64,000 nt of DNA from Cymbomonas tetramitiformis (GCA_001247695.2 LGRX02003615.1:1-64000); one strand, 5' to 3'. Positions 9,596-19,245 are shown, counted from the stretch's first letter. Notes: generated by a model not told the origin, from the sequence alone. Program-made: numbers and translations.

Positions 9596-12500
9596 TAGAA
9601 CAATGTCTGAAATGGCACAACAAACCCAAGGAATGGTGGATTCACCTTAATAGCCCATGGCATGCAGCTCACTTACTCTCCAGAGGAAAGGGGATGCCGG
9701 AAGATGGTCTCAACCTAGGCCATAACGACAAAGACAACATCTGGCATATAGGTCCGCCTCACCTTTTAAATAAGAAAGATGTAAATGCCTATCTCAAACG
9801 ACACCTGTCATTCAGCTCACTGGAAGTTAAGAAAATCACGAAATCCAACACAGATGAGCACATGACCAGCTGGAATATTCTTCTACAACCCCATATGCCT
9901 GCTAAATTCTGGAACCTGTACGGATCTGAGATGCATTCGGAAAAAATAGACTGCACCGCCCATTTATTCCAATACGCTACAGGCTGGGTGTCTTACACTG
10001 AAAGACTACATAGCACACTCGAAATGGAAAATGGATCGGAAGCAACTAGAAACGGCGGCACTGGCCTCAAGGAAATGCACCCTGACGCGACATGGGATAC
10101 CCTGCACAAATTGGCACATCAGGCGGCAAGTGACGCCTTTGGCACCAAGAATCTGAACATAGCTGGGAGGTCTGATAAACCATCAGCAGTATCTAACTAT
10201 ATATACAAATGGCTAAACACAGTACGCCGCATCATCAAATATTTGGACACAAGAACTCATGCAAGTAACATTCCAAAGCAAGCCAAAAAGGCTGCCCGCA
10301 CGCTACCTTTTGCCTCGCTCAAACCCAAACACAATGAAACGGCAGCCACATGGGGATCGCGTTTGCATGAAAATTATGTAATAATCAGAAATGCTTTTCA
10401 GAAAAGCAGAGACACAGACATTGAACGACGCAATCTCCGAGAAAAGGAAGCCCTGCAGCATCTTTTCTCAACTAACCTTTCGAGGTTTCTAGACACAGTC
10501 ATGGGAAAGATGAAACCTACTCAAAAAGGTGCAGCCGCTACCCCAGGTAGTGATGGAAAGATACCTGAGACAAAGACAGAAAGACTAAACACAACACTAG
10601 ATGAATACAAAAATAAAAAACTATTTTCTACTAACCCGAATGAGCCAGATGAACTTCCACAGTGGCTCACTGACATTCTAAAGGACAGCCCCAAAATCCC
10701 CGATACGGCCGCTGCTAGACTACTGACAGAAATCACGCACAAAGAACTCCAACAAGCATACTCGGACTGTGGTATCTCCACAGCACCAGGACCCTCAGGA
10801 ATGAGATACTCGCAGTGGATCAAGGGCCCAGAAAATTTTCAAGAGGTTACTGTCTCACTTTTTAACCACATTCTTATAACAGGGAAATTTCCAAAGAGTG
10901 CAAAATCTGGAGTCATCCTTCCAATCCCTAAAAATCCCTCTGCACCATGTACAATAGATAACTCTAGACCCCTCACAATGTTGGAAACGGGTCTTAAACT
11001 ATTTAACACAATAATTGCTAACCGTCTCAAAACAATACTTAACACTCACCCCATTCTCTTTCCCATTCAAGATGCGTTTCTTCCGAATAAAAACATAGAT
11101 GACTCACTTCAAATTCTGAATGAAGTAATTTCGGATGCCAATAGATACGACAAAGACCTTCACGTAGTTTACCTGGACCTCAAACAAGCATTTGACAGAG
11201 CTGAATTCTGGATGAGCAATTTAGCGCTCAGAAAGTTGGGACTCCCATCACAAATAATCAACATCATCTCAGACATTACCAATGATGCCTATAGAATGGT
11301 ACTCACTGAAGAAGGCCTCACGGATGAATGGTCCCTAGAATGTGGAGTCCCTCAGGGAGAAGTTTTGAGCCCACTTAGGTTTGTAGCCATTATGGACATT
11401 CTGGCAATTTGGTTAGCAAAAAGAGCAAACGGTGTAAACCCGACAGGATCCACATATGGATATGAACTGAACTCGGAACGCCATAGACCAGACAAACCAG
11501 GAAATAATGTTATTCCTCCCTCCCAAAACCTATTAGAAAAGGACACCACTTTAAATATCTTTGCACGGTTCTTTTGTGATGACATCATTCTCGTGGGGAA
11601 AACTAAAGACGAAGTTCAAGACATGCTAGGTGTAGTTAATGAATTTATGAGCTTCATTGGTATTCCCATCAATGTTAAGAAATCCAAATACTCTTACAGA
11701 AAGCGCATTAAACCTCAGGGCAAAACAGTAACGCGATATGACCCGTCCGATGATTTACTCATCTCAGGGGGTCACCTGGAGCCCAATACAAACGACCCAA
11801 ATCCTTCCATTGATTCGAAATGGATACCCCCTGAGTCACCAGAATTCCTCGATTTCTCCAACAGCAAAGAGGTAAACAGATATCTCGGAGTATGGTTTGC
11901 ACTAAATGGGGAATGGGACAAACAGGCGGAAATCCTTATCGACAGACTTAAATCTACTCTCACATCCATCCAACTGCAACACATGACTCTACACCAGCTA
12001 AGATATGTTATAAATGCGGTTGTAGTTCCGAGGATGGCATACCCCCTTAAAGTTACCTCAGCAATTGCCAACTCCTCAAAGAATGTCGCAATTGAATTAG
12101 ACAAAATGATAGCTTCGTTTATAATTAAATATATGGGCTGCCCAGTTGACACCAATCACCAAATAATCTGGACAGCAGTCTGCCAAGGCGGGTACGGTAT
12201 TGATAGTGTCTTTGATGTTGTAACCGCGTCGTGTATCACCGAAACTATGAACACCCTGTGTTCTGCGGATGAACACGAATATTGGCAACACAACCACACG
12301 GACCGTATCACTGATCCCCACCTCATCTCACTATACCGTAGAAATAGCAATCTATGGCTTAAAATAATAATTCAAAACATGAACAACGAAATGGGTAAAA
12401 ATGTTATATCGGGTTTCCCCTTATCGCACTATGCAACCTACAGCCATACTAAAGACAAACGTTTTAACTGGTTTAGGCGTACAGGTCACATTATGGCAAA

Positions 12501-15500
12501 ACTTGGATACGCTATTGACTCTAAAAATTACCCTGAAAATGAAGCGGGTGAAAATACATTAATCACCACCCTTCCCAGACAACTCTACATGTCGAGGAAT
12601 GTTACCTCCGCAATACAAAAATACAACCTCAAGCACACAGGTTCCTTTCTAACTCCTTGCGGTGGAATGTTAAAAAACTGGCAAGAAAGTAAATGTTTTT
12701 TCAGGCTGAATGGCAGTAGACCCCCTGGATGGCTAACCGAAATCGAAAAGGAAATGCTTCAAAACCCCGTAGATTTGGACCCACAGGCTAGATATGTCAA
12801 AAAACAATATAGAGACAACATAGTACCCCCCGACACGGGTGAATTTCATTGGAAAGGAAATGGTGACCGAAATTCCATCTCTCTTATTCACATTACCAAT
12901 ATTGACTTAGAGGCCATGTCAATACAATATACAGAATACAGTAACAATGCCATAAACCCTAATGTCTTTGTCAGAATCAAAGGTACCAACAGTCTTCAAT
13001 ACGACTTTGAATATAGCATCACCAATGACGGTTGCATCCTAATTCCAGCAGGTTCTATTTTTGAATATAATGACCATATGGACCCGCCCTCTTCTGTCCT
13101 TGCTACAGTTAGTGATATCAACTCACACTATGATTACATCTCAGACAGACAGTATGAAACCATTATTGCCAGAATGAAAAACAAAACTGCGGAGGAAGAA
13201 AGTGAATACAGCTGCCCCAGCGACTCGGAAGAAGAATCCACCTCCAACGCCGAAAAGAGCAAACAAATGGAAGACTATGATATGGCAAGCGATGGTTCCC
13301 TTTTTGCTGGAAAGAAAACAGCATGCAGTGGGGCAGCATATGCTATAAAAAACTTTGACAACGGGATGCCACTTGTACGGAAGATGAATATCCCCCCCTC
13401 AAGAACTTTCTCCGCACAGGGGCTCCTTATCAAGGAGGATATCCAAAACCCGAGTAGCACATCTGCTGAAATTGCGGGACTGCGATTTCTACTCACAGAA
13501 CAAAAAGAGAAACTCCTCAAATCTATTACTCCAATGGTACATGCCATTGACTCTATGGCAGCAATATCTGCGGTAACAAAGGATGGCAGGTCCATGAGTG
13601 CTCGGGACAAACTACGTGAAGCTAATCGCAGAGATGTGCAGGCTGTTCGCCTACTGCTAGAAGAACTTGGCTTCTACAGTGAAGGAGACCACAGTAAAAT
13701 CATCCTTAAATGGATCAGGGGTCACAATAATGACAAAGTCCACGACAGAGTGGACCGTACTGCTAAAAGAGCCTCATTCAGAGGGGGCTGTTTTGACATT
13801 TCCCGCTACGACCCTGCCGAGGAACTACCCTTCTCATTATTCTTTTTTGAGGTCCCTATTTTAGGCGATATACGTAGTCACATCAGAAGAATTCAACGAC
13901 TCTCACACTATCATAATTGGAGAACTCTACAATCCCAAGGGAAGCATCTGAGAATGCTCAACGAGAATAACACCGCCCCCACCAAAGATATTTCCAAAAT
14001 GACACCTAAAGCTTTCACCGCTTCTAGAAGTAGAGAACTCCTGGGTCTTCAAGCCTCTCCTGCACGCTTATTTAAACTGGGGAAAATCGGGTCCGAAAAC
14101 TGCCCCTACTGCCAACAGAATACAAAATGCACCTTCGAACACATCCAACTTGAATGCCCAGGACATAATGATAGTTTATCTAATCTTAGAACAACCCAAG
14201 ATATCGAACTAAGGAAAATCATCGCTGAAGAAATCTCAGAAAAACCTAAACTACTAAACCCTGGAAAGGGTACCACATACATCAGAACACAACCATCGAA
14301 ACTTTTTCCACTTGCTGACCTAAGACAAGAAATGAATGAGGAATTATACTTACACGCTCTCCCGGAAGCTAGCATGTACCGTCCATCAAGTTCAAAAAAG
14401 AATACCATTGCTGTGACCGCAAAGCCTGAAGTGGACCATGTTAAGGGAACAATTAAATATCCCGAACTCCAATATGTTCAAAAGAAAGAGTTTTGGAAAC
14501 TTTTGGCTTGGCACCGCCTTTCCAACAAAGCAGTCCCATGCTCACTTGCGGAGTACTCGAATAGGGCACACGATATCCATGAAGCCCTCAATGCATGTAA
14601 GTTTGAATCGGGAGACCCTAAAAACTGCTATGCAATAAGAAGAAGCCTCTTAGATATTTTGGTGGATGACAGAAACCTTGACAAAAACGGCTGTGAACTT
14701 TTCTCCAACCCACTAAATGCCCACCCTAGAATTTACTCGAGAAGATGCATACCCACCACTAGAATGAAAAAAGCCCTCAGGCCCTTCTGTTATCATGGGA
14801 AAATCGGTTTTGATGGCCTCGCTTGGGATGCCTACGTGGACCCGTTAACAGGCATTGGCAGAATAGTTTACGGAAATCCCCCCTTTGATGGAAAGGATAA
14901 GGGCAAATCTTCGGCGGTTATGACTACCTTGGAAATGGGACATAAAGCGGCCAACACTGTACCCGGATTTTCAGGAACATGGATTCTTCCACTGTCTCCC
15001 AAAAACCAAAAAAGATGGTTTGATAAAGGATTTAAACTTGTTTTCAGATTCCCGCATAACACTATTCCATTTATCCCACATGGTTATTGGACGGGTGATG
15101 ACCCCTACGTTCTCCCAGGTGGCGGATGCTATAAGGATGATTTCTCGGATGTCGTTATCATAGCTATAGACAGTGCACCCAGCGATACTCAACCAGCCTT
15201 TGACTGGAGGCCTACACAGAAAAAGATTGCTAGATGGTTCCTCAATGTCCTCCCTAAGTCCAGAGTCACGGAGAGGAGACTAGAATACACTGGAGTTAGC
15301 CCTGATATTTGGAATGAAGTTCTGAACGAAAGGGACAACGTACTCCCTTCTTCGTTGTGCCCATGGCCCACTCAAGACCCCCCCTATCATCAGAATGGTG
15401 CTGAGCATTATTATGGCGGTCACCATGACACGACAATCACCAACGTAGCTTCTAAGCCCTTCATTAGCACCGTGAAATGGCCCAAAGCACTTACACTCAT

Positions 15501-15756
15501 GGGGTACCTCCCTCCTCTTTTCGGTACTGTCCTCAACACGATAGGTGTTCCCCGTGGCAAGATTAAACCTCTCCTTAAAAAACTTTCAAGAATCTGTAGG
15601 CAACACACCAGAAATAGGCGAGACGTGTTTCTGTTAAACACCCCCACCACCTTAAACACTGACCCGCATACAGTTGACATCTCGAGCGGTGAGACCATGA
15701 CAGAAACAGAAGCTGTGCAGCAATCAAACGACTTTCTTCAAACCCTTTTGCAGTAA
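9589..15756 (+). CDS. LINE ORF2, C-terminal part: reverse transcriptase, RNase H, zinc finger, methyltransferase-like domain
   Basis: Frame open from about 9577 to TAA at 15756; the first ATG is 9694. The reverse transcriptase spans about 10740-11720: motif A DLKQAFD, then GVPQGEVLSPL, and a FCDD catalytic box (11572-11583) in place of the usual YADD. RNase H spans 13280-13790 with acidic residues in MASDGS, SAEIAGL, HAIDSMA and HDRVDRTA. A C-x2-C...H...C finger (CPYCQQNTKCTFEH) follows at about 14100. The last 450 residues include CELFSNPLN, then NPPFDG at 14875-14892, then SGTWILPLS, the layout of N6-adenine methyltransferase-like domains of some retroelements. The order EEP-RT-RNaseH-finger is known in LINEs; the last domain is unusual. 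Confidence 0.9.
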   Translation, partial: DNIEQCLKWHNKPKEWWIHLNSPWHAAHLLSRGKGMPEDGLNLGHNDKDNIWHIGPPHLLNKKDVNAYLKRHLSFSSLEVKKITKSNTDEHMTSWNILLQPHMPAKFWNLYGSEMHSEKIDCTAHLFQYATGWVSYTERLHSTLEMENGSEATRNGGTGLKEMHPDATWDTLHKLAHQAASDAFGTKNLNIAGRSDKPSAVSNYIYKWLNTVRRIIKYLDTRTHASNIPKQAKKAARTLPFASLKPKHNETAATWGSRLHENYVIIRNAFQKSRDTDIERRNLREKEALQHLFSTNLSRFLDTVMGKMKPTQKGAAATPGSDGKIPETKTERLNTTLDEYKNKKLFSTNPNEPDELPQWLTDILKDSPKIPDTAAARLLTEITHKELQQAYSDCGISTAPGPSGMRYSQWIKGPENFQEVTVSLFNHILITGKFPKSAKSGVILPIPKNPSAPCTIDNSRPLTMLETGLKLFNTIIANRLKTILNTHPILFPIQDAFLPNKNIDDSLQILNEVISDANRYDKDLHVVYLDLKQAFDRAEFWMSNLALRKLGLPSQIINIISDITNDAYRMVLTEEGLTDEWSLECGVPQGEVLSPLRFVAIMDILAIWLAKRANGVNPTGSTYGYELNSERHRPDKPGNNVIPPSQNLLEKDTTLNIFARFFCDDIILVGKTKDEVQDMLGVVNEFMSFIGIPINVKKSKYSYRKRIKPQGKTVTRYDPSDDLLISGGHLEPNTNDPNPSIDSKWIPPESPEFLDFSNSKEVNRYLGVWFALNGEWDKQAEILIDRLKSTLTSIQLQHMTLHQLRYVINAVVVPRMAYPLKVTSAIANSSKNVAIELDKMIASFIIKYMGCPVDTNHQIIWTAVCQGGYGIDSVFDVVTASCITETMNTLCSADEHEYWQHNHTDRITDPHLISLYRRNSNLWLKIIIQNMNNEMGKNVISGFPLSHYATYSHTKDKRFNWFRRTGHIMAKLGYAIDSKNYPENEAGENTLITTLPRQLYMSRNVTSAIQKYNLKHTGSFLTPCGGMLKNWQESKCFFRLNGSRPPGWLTEIEKEMLQNPVDLDPQARYVKKQYRDNIVPPDTGEFHWKGNGDRNSISLIHITNIDLEAMSIQYTEYSNNAINPNVFVRIKGTNSLQYDFEYSITNDGCILIPAGSIFEYNDHMDPPSSVLATVSDINSHYDYISDRQYETIIARMKNKTAEEESEYSCPSDSEEESTSNAEKSKQMEDYDMASDGSLFAGKKTACSGAAYAIKNFDNGMPLVRKMNIPPSRTFSAQGLLIKEDIQNPSSTSAEIAGLRFLLTEQKEKLLKSITPMVHAIDSMAAISAVTKDGRSMSARDKLREANRRDVQAVRLLLEELGFYSEGDHSKIILKWIRGHNNDKVHDRVDRTAKRASFRGGCFDISRYDPAEELPFSLFFFEVPILGDIRSHIRRIQRLSHYHNWRTLQSQGKHLRMLNENNTAPTKDISKMTPKAFTASRSRELLGLQASPARLFKLGKIGSENCPYCQQNTKCTFEHIQLECPGHNDSLSNLRTTQDIELRKIIAEEISEKPKLLNPGKGTTYIRTQPSKLFPLADLRQEMNEELYLHALPEASMYRPSSSKKNTIAVTAKPEVDHVKGTIKYPELQYVQKKEFWKLLAWHRLSNKAVPCSLAEYSNRAHDIHEALNACKFESGDPKNCYAIRRSLLDILVDDRNLDKNGCELFSNPLNAHPRIYSRRCIPTTRMKKALRPFCYHGKIGFDGLAWDAYVDPLTGIGRIVYGNPPFDGKDKGKSSAVMTTLEMGHKAANTVPGFSGTWILPLSPKNQKRWFDKGFKLVFRFPHNTIPFIPHGYWTGDDPYVLPGGGCYKDDFSDVVIIAIDSAPSDTQPAFDWRPTQKKIARWFLNVLPKSRVTERRLEYTGVSPDIWNEVLNERDNVLPSSLCPWPTQDPPYHQNGAEHYYGGHHDTTITNVASKPFISTVKWPKALTLMGYLPPLFGTVLNTIGVPRGKIKPLLKKLSRICRQHTRNRRDVFLLNTPTTLNTDPHTVDISSGETMTETEAVQQSNDFLQTLLQ

Positions 15757-16157
15757 TTTTCAAAAGTCTTGCAATATAAGGTGGTTCCCCGTCCCCTAGG
15801 GGAGGGGCCCTCCCCCTCCCCACCCCCACCACCCCCCTCTCCCCCGCCCACCTTGACCCCCTTCCTCAACGTCTCCAAATACCCCCTTAATTCTTCGACT
15901 TCCCTCCCCACCGCTCAGATTCAGCCACCCCTCCACTCACCCGGCCATGGCTGCTTCTCCACCTTCTAGAGTTTTTTGCTTAGCACCTAGCTTTTTCTCT
16001 AGATGTCACCTTGCTGAAAAGTGGGTTGAGCCCCTTTGTGGGCGCGCTATAGTAGAGGGAGTAGCCCCTAGTGTTTTCACTAGCCTGCTTTGCAGGGTTA
16101 CCGCACTCTCAGGACTTTGTCCCTTCTGCTAGCGTAAATGTTTTATTATTATTATTG
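15757..16157 (+). other. LINE 3' UTR and (ATT)n tail
   Basis: Non-coding 400 bases with a C-rich tract at about 15795-15860, ending in TTATTATTATTATTG before the satellite resumes. Simple-repeat 3' tails are typical of LINEs that do not use poly(A). Confidence 0.8.
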
Positions 16158-16831
16158 TTGTTGGTGTAGACTGTGGTAGGTGGGGGCATTGGAGGGGGTG
16201 TGGCCCGAGCATGGTTGCGCTGACGGAGCAGGGCGTAAACTCGGTCTCGTGGTGCCATGTGCATCGAAAACAATGTAACACGTGCCCTGAAGGGTCACTC
16301 GACCGCTGGGGTGGCTTGGAGCCCCATGGATCCGCCGATTTCGAAGGGGGGCTAGGGCAGGATATCTCTATGACGGTCCACCCCCCAGAATTGGTGGGAC
16401 GACAGGTAGGGTGCAGTTGGCGTGCTGTAGCGGCGTGTAGCTCGATGGCCAAGGCAAGATGCATGGTGGGGATGACGAAGGACATCGGGTGGGATGTGGG
16501 ACTACCGCGCCTTGCCACATGAAGGCTCGGCACACCCCTAATTCTAGTGCAAAAGGTTGTTGATGTAGACTGTGGTAGGTGGGGGCATTGGAGGGGGTGT
16601 GGCCCGAGCATGGTTGCGCTGACGGAGCAGGGCGTAGCGAGCGAACCGCTTCGATTCGTGCGGCGCGCGAGGTGTCCCAACACACTAGAAGAGTGGCGAA
16701 ATAATACTTTTGGGGTGGTTGGCGGGGGGGCAGGGTGGGGAGGTTCGAAATGCGGGCCGGCTCTCAGGGTTCGGGTCTTACGCGTACGTGGGTCGCAAGG
16801 CTGAAAAAAACCGGACCGTCATAGAGATATA
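16158..16831. repeat. 610-bp satellite, right part of the split array
   Basis: Satellite sequence resumes with GGTGTAGACTGTGGTAGG. The first unit lacks about 205 bases: it jumps from CAGGGCGTA (about 16239) straight to ACTCGGTCTCG. A second unit begins at about 16601 and stops at GTCATAGAGATAT (16830). Confidence 0.9.
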
Positions 16832-16965
16832 CCTAGGGTGGTGACCGCAGCTAGTAGTGAAATGAAGCAAACAAACTCCCTACTTAACTTCAGGAGGAAA
16901 CTGTAGCACACCTGGGGGCCTGTACTCTCGGTCAGGGCGGTCCCAGTTCACAACAAGGTTGCCAG

Positions 16966-17053
16966 AGTAGTATACTACCGATTATAGCCCCCGCCAAACC
17001 CTGTCCCAAAAAACCCTACCCCAGCCCCAAAACCCTATCGGTAGTATACTACT
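16966..17053. repeat. 88-bp inverted repeat with the likely Polinton terminus
   Basis: AGTAGTATACTACCGAT at 16966-16982 is repeated as its exact reverse complement ATCGGTAGTATACTACT at 17037-17053, around a C-rich 54-base centre. The same 17-mer starts copy B at 41623. The core TAGTATACTA is itself a palindrome. Confidence 0.75.
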
Positions 17054-17762
17054 GAGTACTAGTCAGAGTTAGAGTTAGAGTTAGGGTTAGAGTTAGAATT
17101 ATAACTAATCTTTAGAAAATAATAGTAAATTTGTAGTAAAATCTGAAGAATAAAAAATGATAAAAATAGATTATTACAAAATAAGTCAAAGTCAGAGTCA
17201 GAGTTAGAGTTAGAGTTAGAGTTGGAGTTAGATCTGATAAAATTTCTATGTACGATCGTAGCCGAGTAAATGTAAATGAGATTTCGTATAATAAAAATTA
17301 ATTATTACAAAATAAGTCAAAGTCAGAGTCGGAGTTAGAGTTAGAGTTAGAGTTAGAGTTAGATCTATAAAAAAATAAAAAAAATAAATGTAAATGAGAA
17401 TTCATATAATTAAAAAATATTTTCAAAAAATAAAAAGTAAAATATAAAAAATTATATGAATCTGAGTTAGAGTTAGAGTTAGAGTTAGAGTTAGATCTGA
17501 TAAAATTTCTATCTACGATCGTAGCCGAGTAAATGATATTTCATATAATGAAAATAAATTATTACAAAATAAGTCAAAGTCAGAGTCAGAGTTAGAGTTA
17601 GAGTTAGAGTTTCAAAAAATCTACGATTGTAAAGTGAATACTAAATAGAATAAAAGTAAATTCTAAATATAATAAAAGTAAATTCTAAAAAAACAAGTCG
17701 TAGTTAGAGTTGGAGTTGGAGTTGGAGTTGGAGTTGGAGTTGGAGTTGGAGTTGGAGTTGGA
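17054..17762. repeat. GTTAGA / GTTGGA short-tandem arrays
   Basis: Six blocks of AGAGTT hexamers, each led by GTCAAAGTCAGAGTCAGAG or similar, are separated by AT-rich spacers. One spacer (GATCTGATAAAATTTCTAT... then CGATCGTAGCCGAGTAAATG) occurs at 17231 and 17492. The last block is nine GTTGGA units (17706-17761), ending at the stop codon of the next gene. A short block of the same type lies at 26046-26085. Short repeats inside terminal regions are common in Polintons. Confidence 0.85.
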
Positions 17763-17764
17763 TT

Positions 17765-18256
17765 TTAAAATTCGAAAGTATCGTCACAACATTCGATCAT
17801 CAATCTATTATTTTCTTCAAGGTCACGTAGAACATCTTTATCCCAAAGTTCAAAATCTTCAATTAGGCATGGTTTTATATTGACTAAACAAAATATATCA
17901 AAATCTTTGTCTTCTTTAATTTTGATAAACCAAGTATAAAAGATAGCTTCATGTATATCTTCCATTGGAATACATTTATTTCTGGAATCTTGGATGATCA
18001 AGTCAAGTAATGTTGAATTAATTGTCAAGTAAGGATAATTGTTAATGAATTCGGAATATCCCTTTTTGTCATAAACATTAATTATTGTTTGTAAACAAGA
18101 CAATGTATTACAAGTTAGAATTTTTTTCAAAATAGATTCAAGTTCATTTGATTTGTCTAATTTTTGCAAAGTTTGAAATTTGCTTTGAACTTTATCTTTA
18201 TACAAACTAAATTGTTTAATATATTGTTTACTTTCAATGTCTTGAATAGTCGCCAT
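17765..18256 (-). CDS. hypothetical 163-aa viral protein, paralogue of the 42310-42888 gene
   Basis: Intact frame with ATG at 18256. No known family was recognised. The C-terminal third contains CIPMEDIHEAIFYTWFI, which lines up with CLSMDDIQEALGCALII in the Cys-rich protein at 42310-42888, and both have helical, charged upstream parts. The gene is the last on the integrase side of copy A, beside the terminal repeats. Its paralogue sits near the opposite end of copy B. It ends in an acidic tail. An AT-rich TATAATG-like stretch precedes the start. Confidence 0.7.
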   Translation of the reverse strand: MATIQDIESKQYIKQFSLYKDKVQSKFQTLQKLDKSNELESILKKILTCNTLSCLQTIINVYDKKGYSEFINNYPYLTINSTLLDLIIQDSRNKCIPMEDIHEAIFYTWFIKIKEDKDFDIFCLVNIKPCLIEDFELWDKDVLRDLEENNRLMIECCDDTFEF

Positions 18257-18305
18257 ATTTTTTTCTTACATTATAAAGTAACATAATCTTTAAACCAATG
18301 AAATT

Positions 18306-18522
18306 CTACACAATTAAATTAAAAGGAAACCTTGCAGGGCCTCGAATATTATTAGTTGGTAAATTTGCAATAGATCGTGATGTCACTTGTGGTGATTGAA
18401 TATTTGCAGATTTAATTAACGTTTTCTTTTTGGAATATTTTTTACGAGGTTTTGTGCCTTTTTTGGAATGATATTCTTTGGCACATTTTTTTTAATGTTT
18501 CGTTCCATTCAGCACGAGTCAT
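18306..18522 (-). pseudogene. small basic viral protein, frameshifted
   Basis: ATG at 18522 opens MTRAEWNETLKK. An A-run at about 18486-18493 has eight A where seven would keep the frame. In the other frame a Lys/Ser-rich basic sequence continues (KKGTKPRKKYSKKK, later NNIRGPARFPFNLIV) to TAG at 18306-18308. About 72 residues if the frame is continuous. Highly basic small proteins are common in such viruses and may bind DNA; the function here is inferred only from charge. Confidence 0.5.
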
Positions 18523-18546
18523 TTATATATTATGATAAATTATTAT

Positions 18547-19221
18547 TTATAATTGATTACCTCTATTTGCACGTTGTGCTCTTGTGGCAATAGGACTCAT
18601 TTCCACACCCATATATTGAACTTCATTACTAACATCACCATCGTCATCATCATTATCTAAACGTGCAGGGCTAAGTGAATCTTTATGAGCTGAATTGAAT
18701 AATGCTTGTTTTACTAAAGGTATTCTTCCGGAAGGTCCAGATTCACCTTGATTTTGGGGTGTGTTAAACGGAGATGAAGCTTGTCTTAACATAGGATTTC
18801 GAACAAATATTCCGGAAGATTCTCCTTGATTTATTGGAGTTGGTGACAAACTTTCTAAATATTTAACATCGCCATCATGTTCTGAATCAGGTGATACATA
18901 ACTTCTTGGAGTTTCTGCATCAGATTCACTTAAATCTGCAAACCTTTGTAAATTGTCCGCTCTTGTATATTTTCCCGGAACAAAAACATTGACATCACTT
19001 CTTTTTAAATTTTGAATAAAATCAACTGAATTTATCAAAGGACTTTGAGAAATAGAAGTATAAAATTCAACACTATTTTGAGAAGGAGCGGTCATAGCAT
19101 AATTGTTAGAAGCTAATTTAGAGTATCCATGAAATATTGATTTATTAGATGCAGCATTTCTAAAGCCTAATTCATTTAGACAATATTGTTTGACAAGATC
19201 ATCAGTTAATATCTTTCTCAC
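18547..19221 (-). CDS. hypothetical 224-aa viral protein, acidic C-terminus
   Basis: Intact frame with ATG at 19221, preceded by an AT-rich TATTATAAAAT stretch. Not recognised. The N-terminal 100 residues look folded (LTDDLVKQYCLNELGFRN). The remainder is low-complexity and Ser/Pro/Asp-rich with two related segments (NQGESSGIFVRNPMLRQASS and NQGESGPSGRIPLVKQALF) forming an internal duplication, then DNDDDDGD and a short basic end. It lies between the two small basic genes next to the integrase. A virion or scaffold role is possible but unsupported. Confidence 0.65.
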   Translation of the reverse strand: MRKILTDDLVKQYCLNELGFRNAASNKSIFHGYSKLASNNYAMTAPSQNSVEFYTSISQSPLINSVDFIQNLKRSDVNVFVPGKYTRADNLQRFADLSESDAETPRSYVSPDSEHDGDVKYLESLSPTPINQGESSGIFVRNPMLRQASSPFNTPQNQGESGPSGRIPLVKQALFNSAHKDSLSPARLDNDDDDGDVSNEVQYMGVEMSPIATRAQRANRGNQL

Positions 19222-19245
19222 ATATTTTATAATATTACATATATA

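Larger units (their letters stand above)
3241..16157 (+). mobile_element. non-LTR retrotransposon (LINE), about 12.9 kb, inserted in satellite
   Basis: Uninterrupted satellite reads ...AGTGCAAAAGGTTGTTGATG. Here it is split: the left side ends near GCAAAAAGGTTG (3240-3250), and on the right the satellite restarts after an (ATT)n tail at about 16140-16157. The insert carries ORF1 with a zinc knuckle, a middle ORF, and a polyprotein with EEP endonuclease and reverse transcriptase, followed by a 3' UTR and microsatellite tail, all typical of LINEs. Any target-site duplication is short (GTTG at most) and ambiguous. Only two frameshifts were found, so the copy is nearly intact. Confidence 0.9.

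Noticed and set aside
17054..17762. GTTAGA arrays as a true chromosome end
   Set aside because: The unit is not a standard telomere repeat, is interrupted by spacers and lies between a viral end and viral genes.
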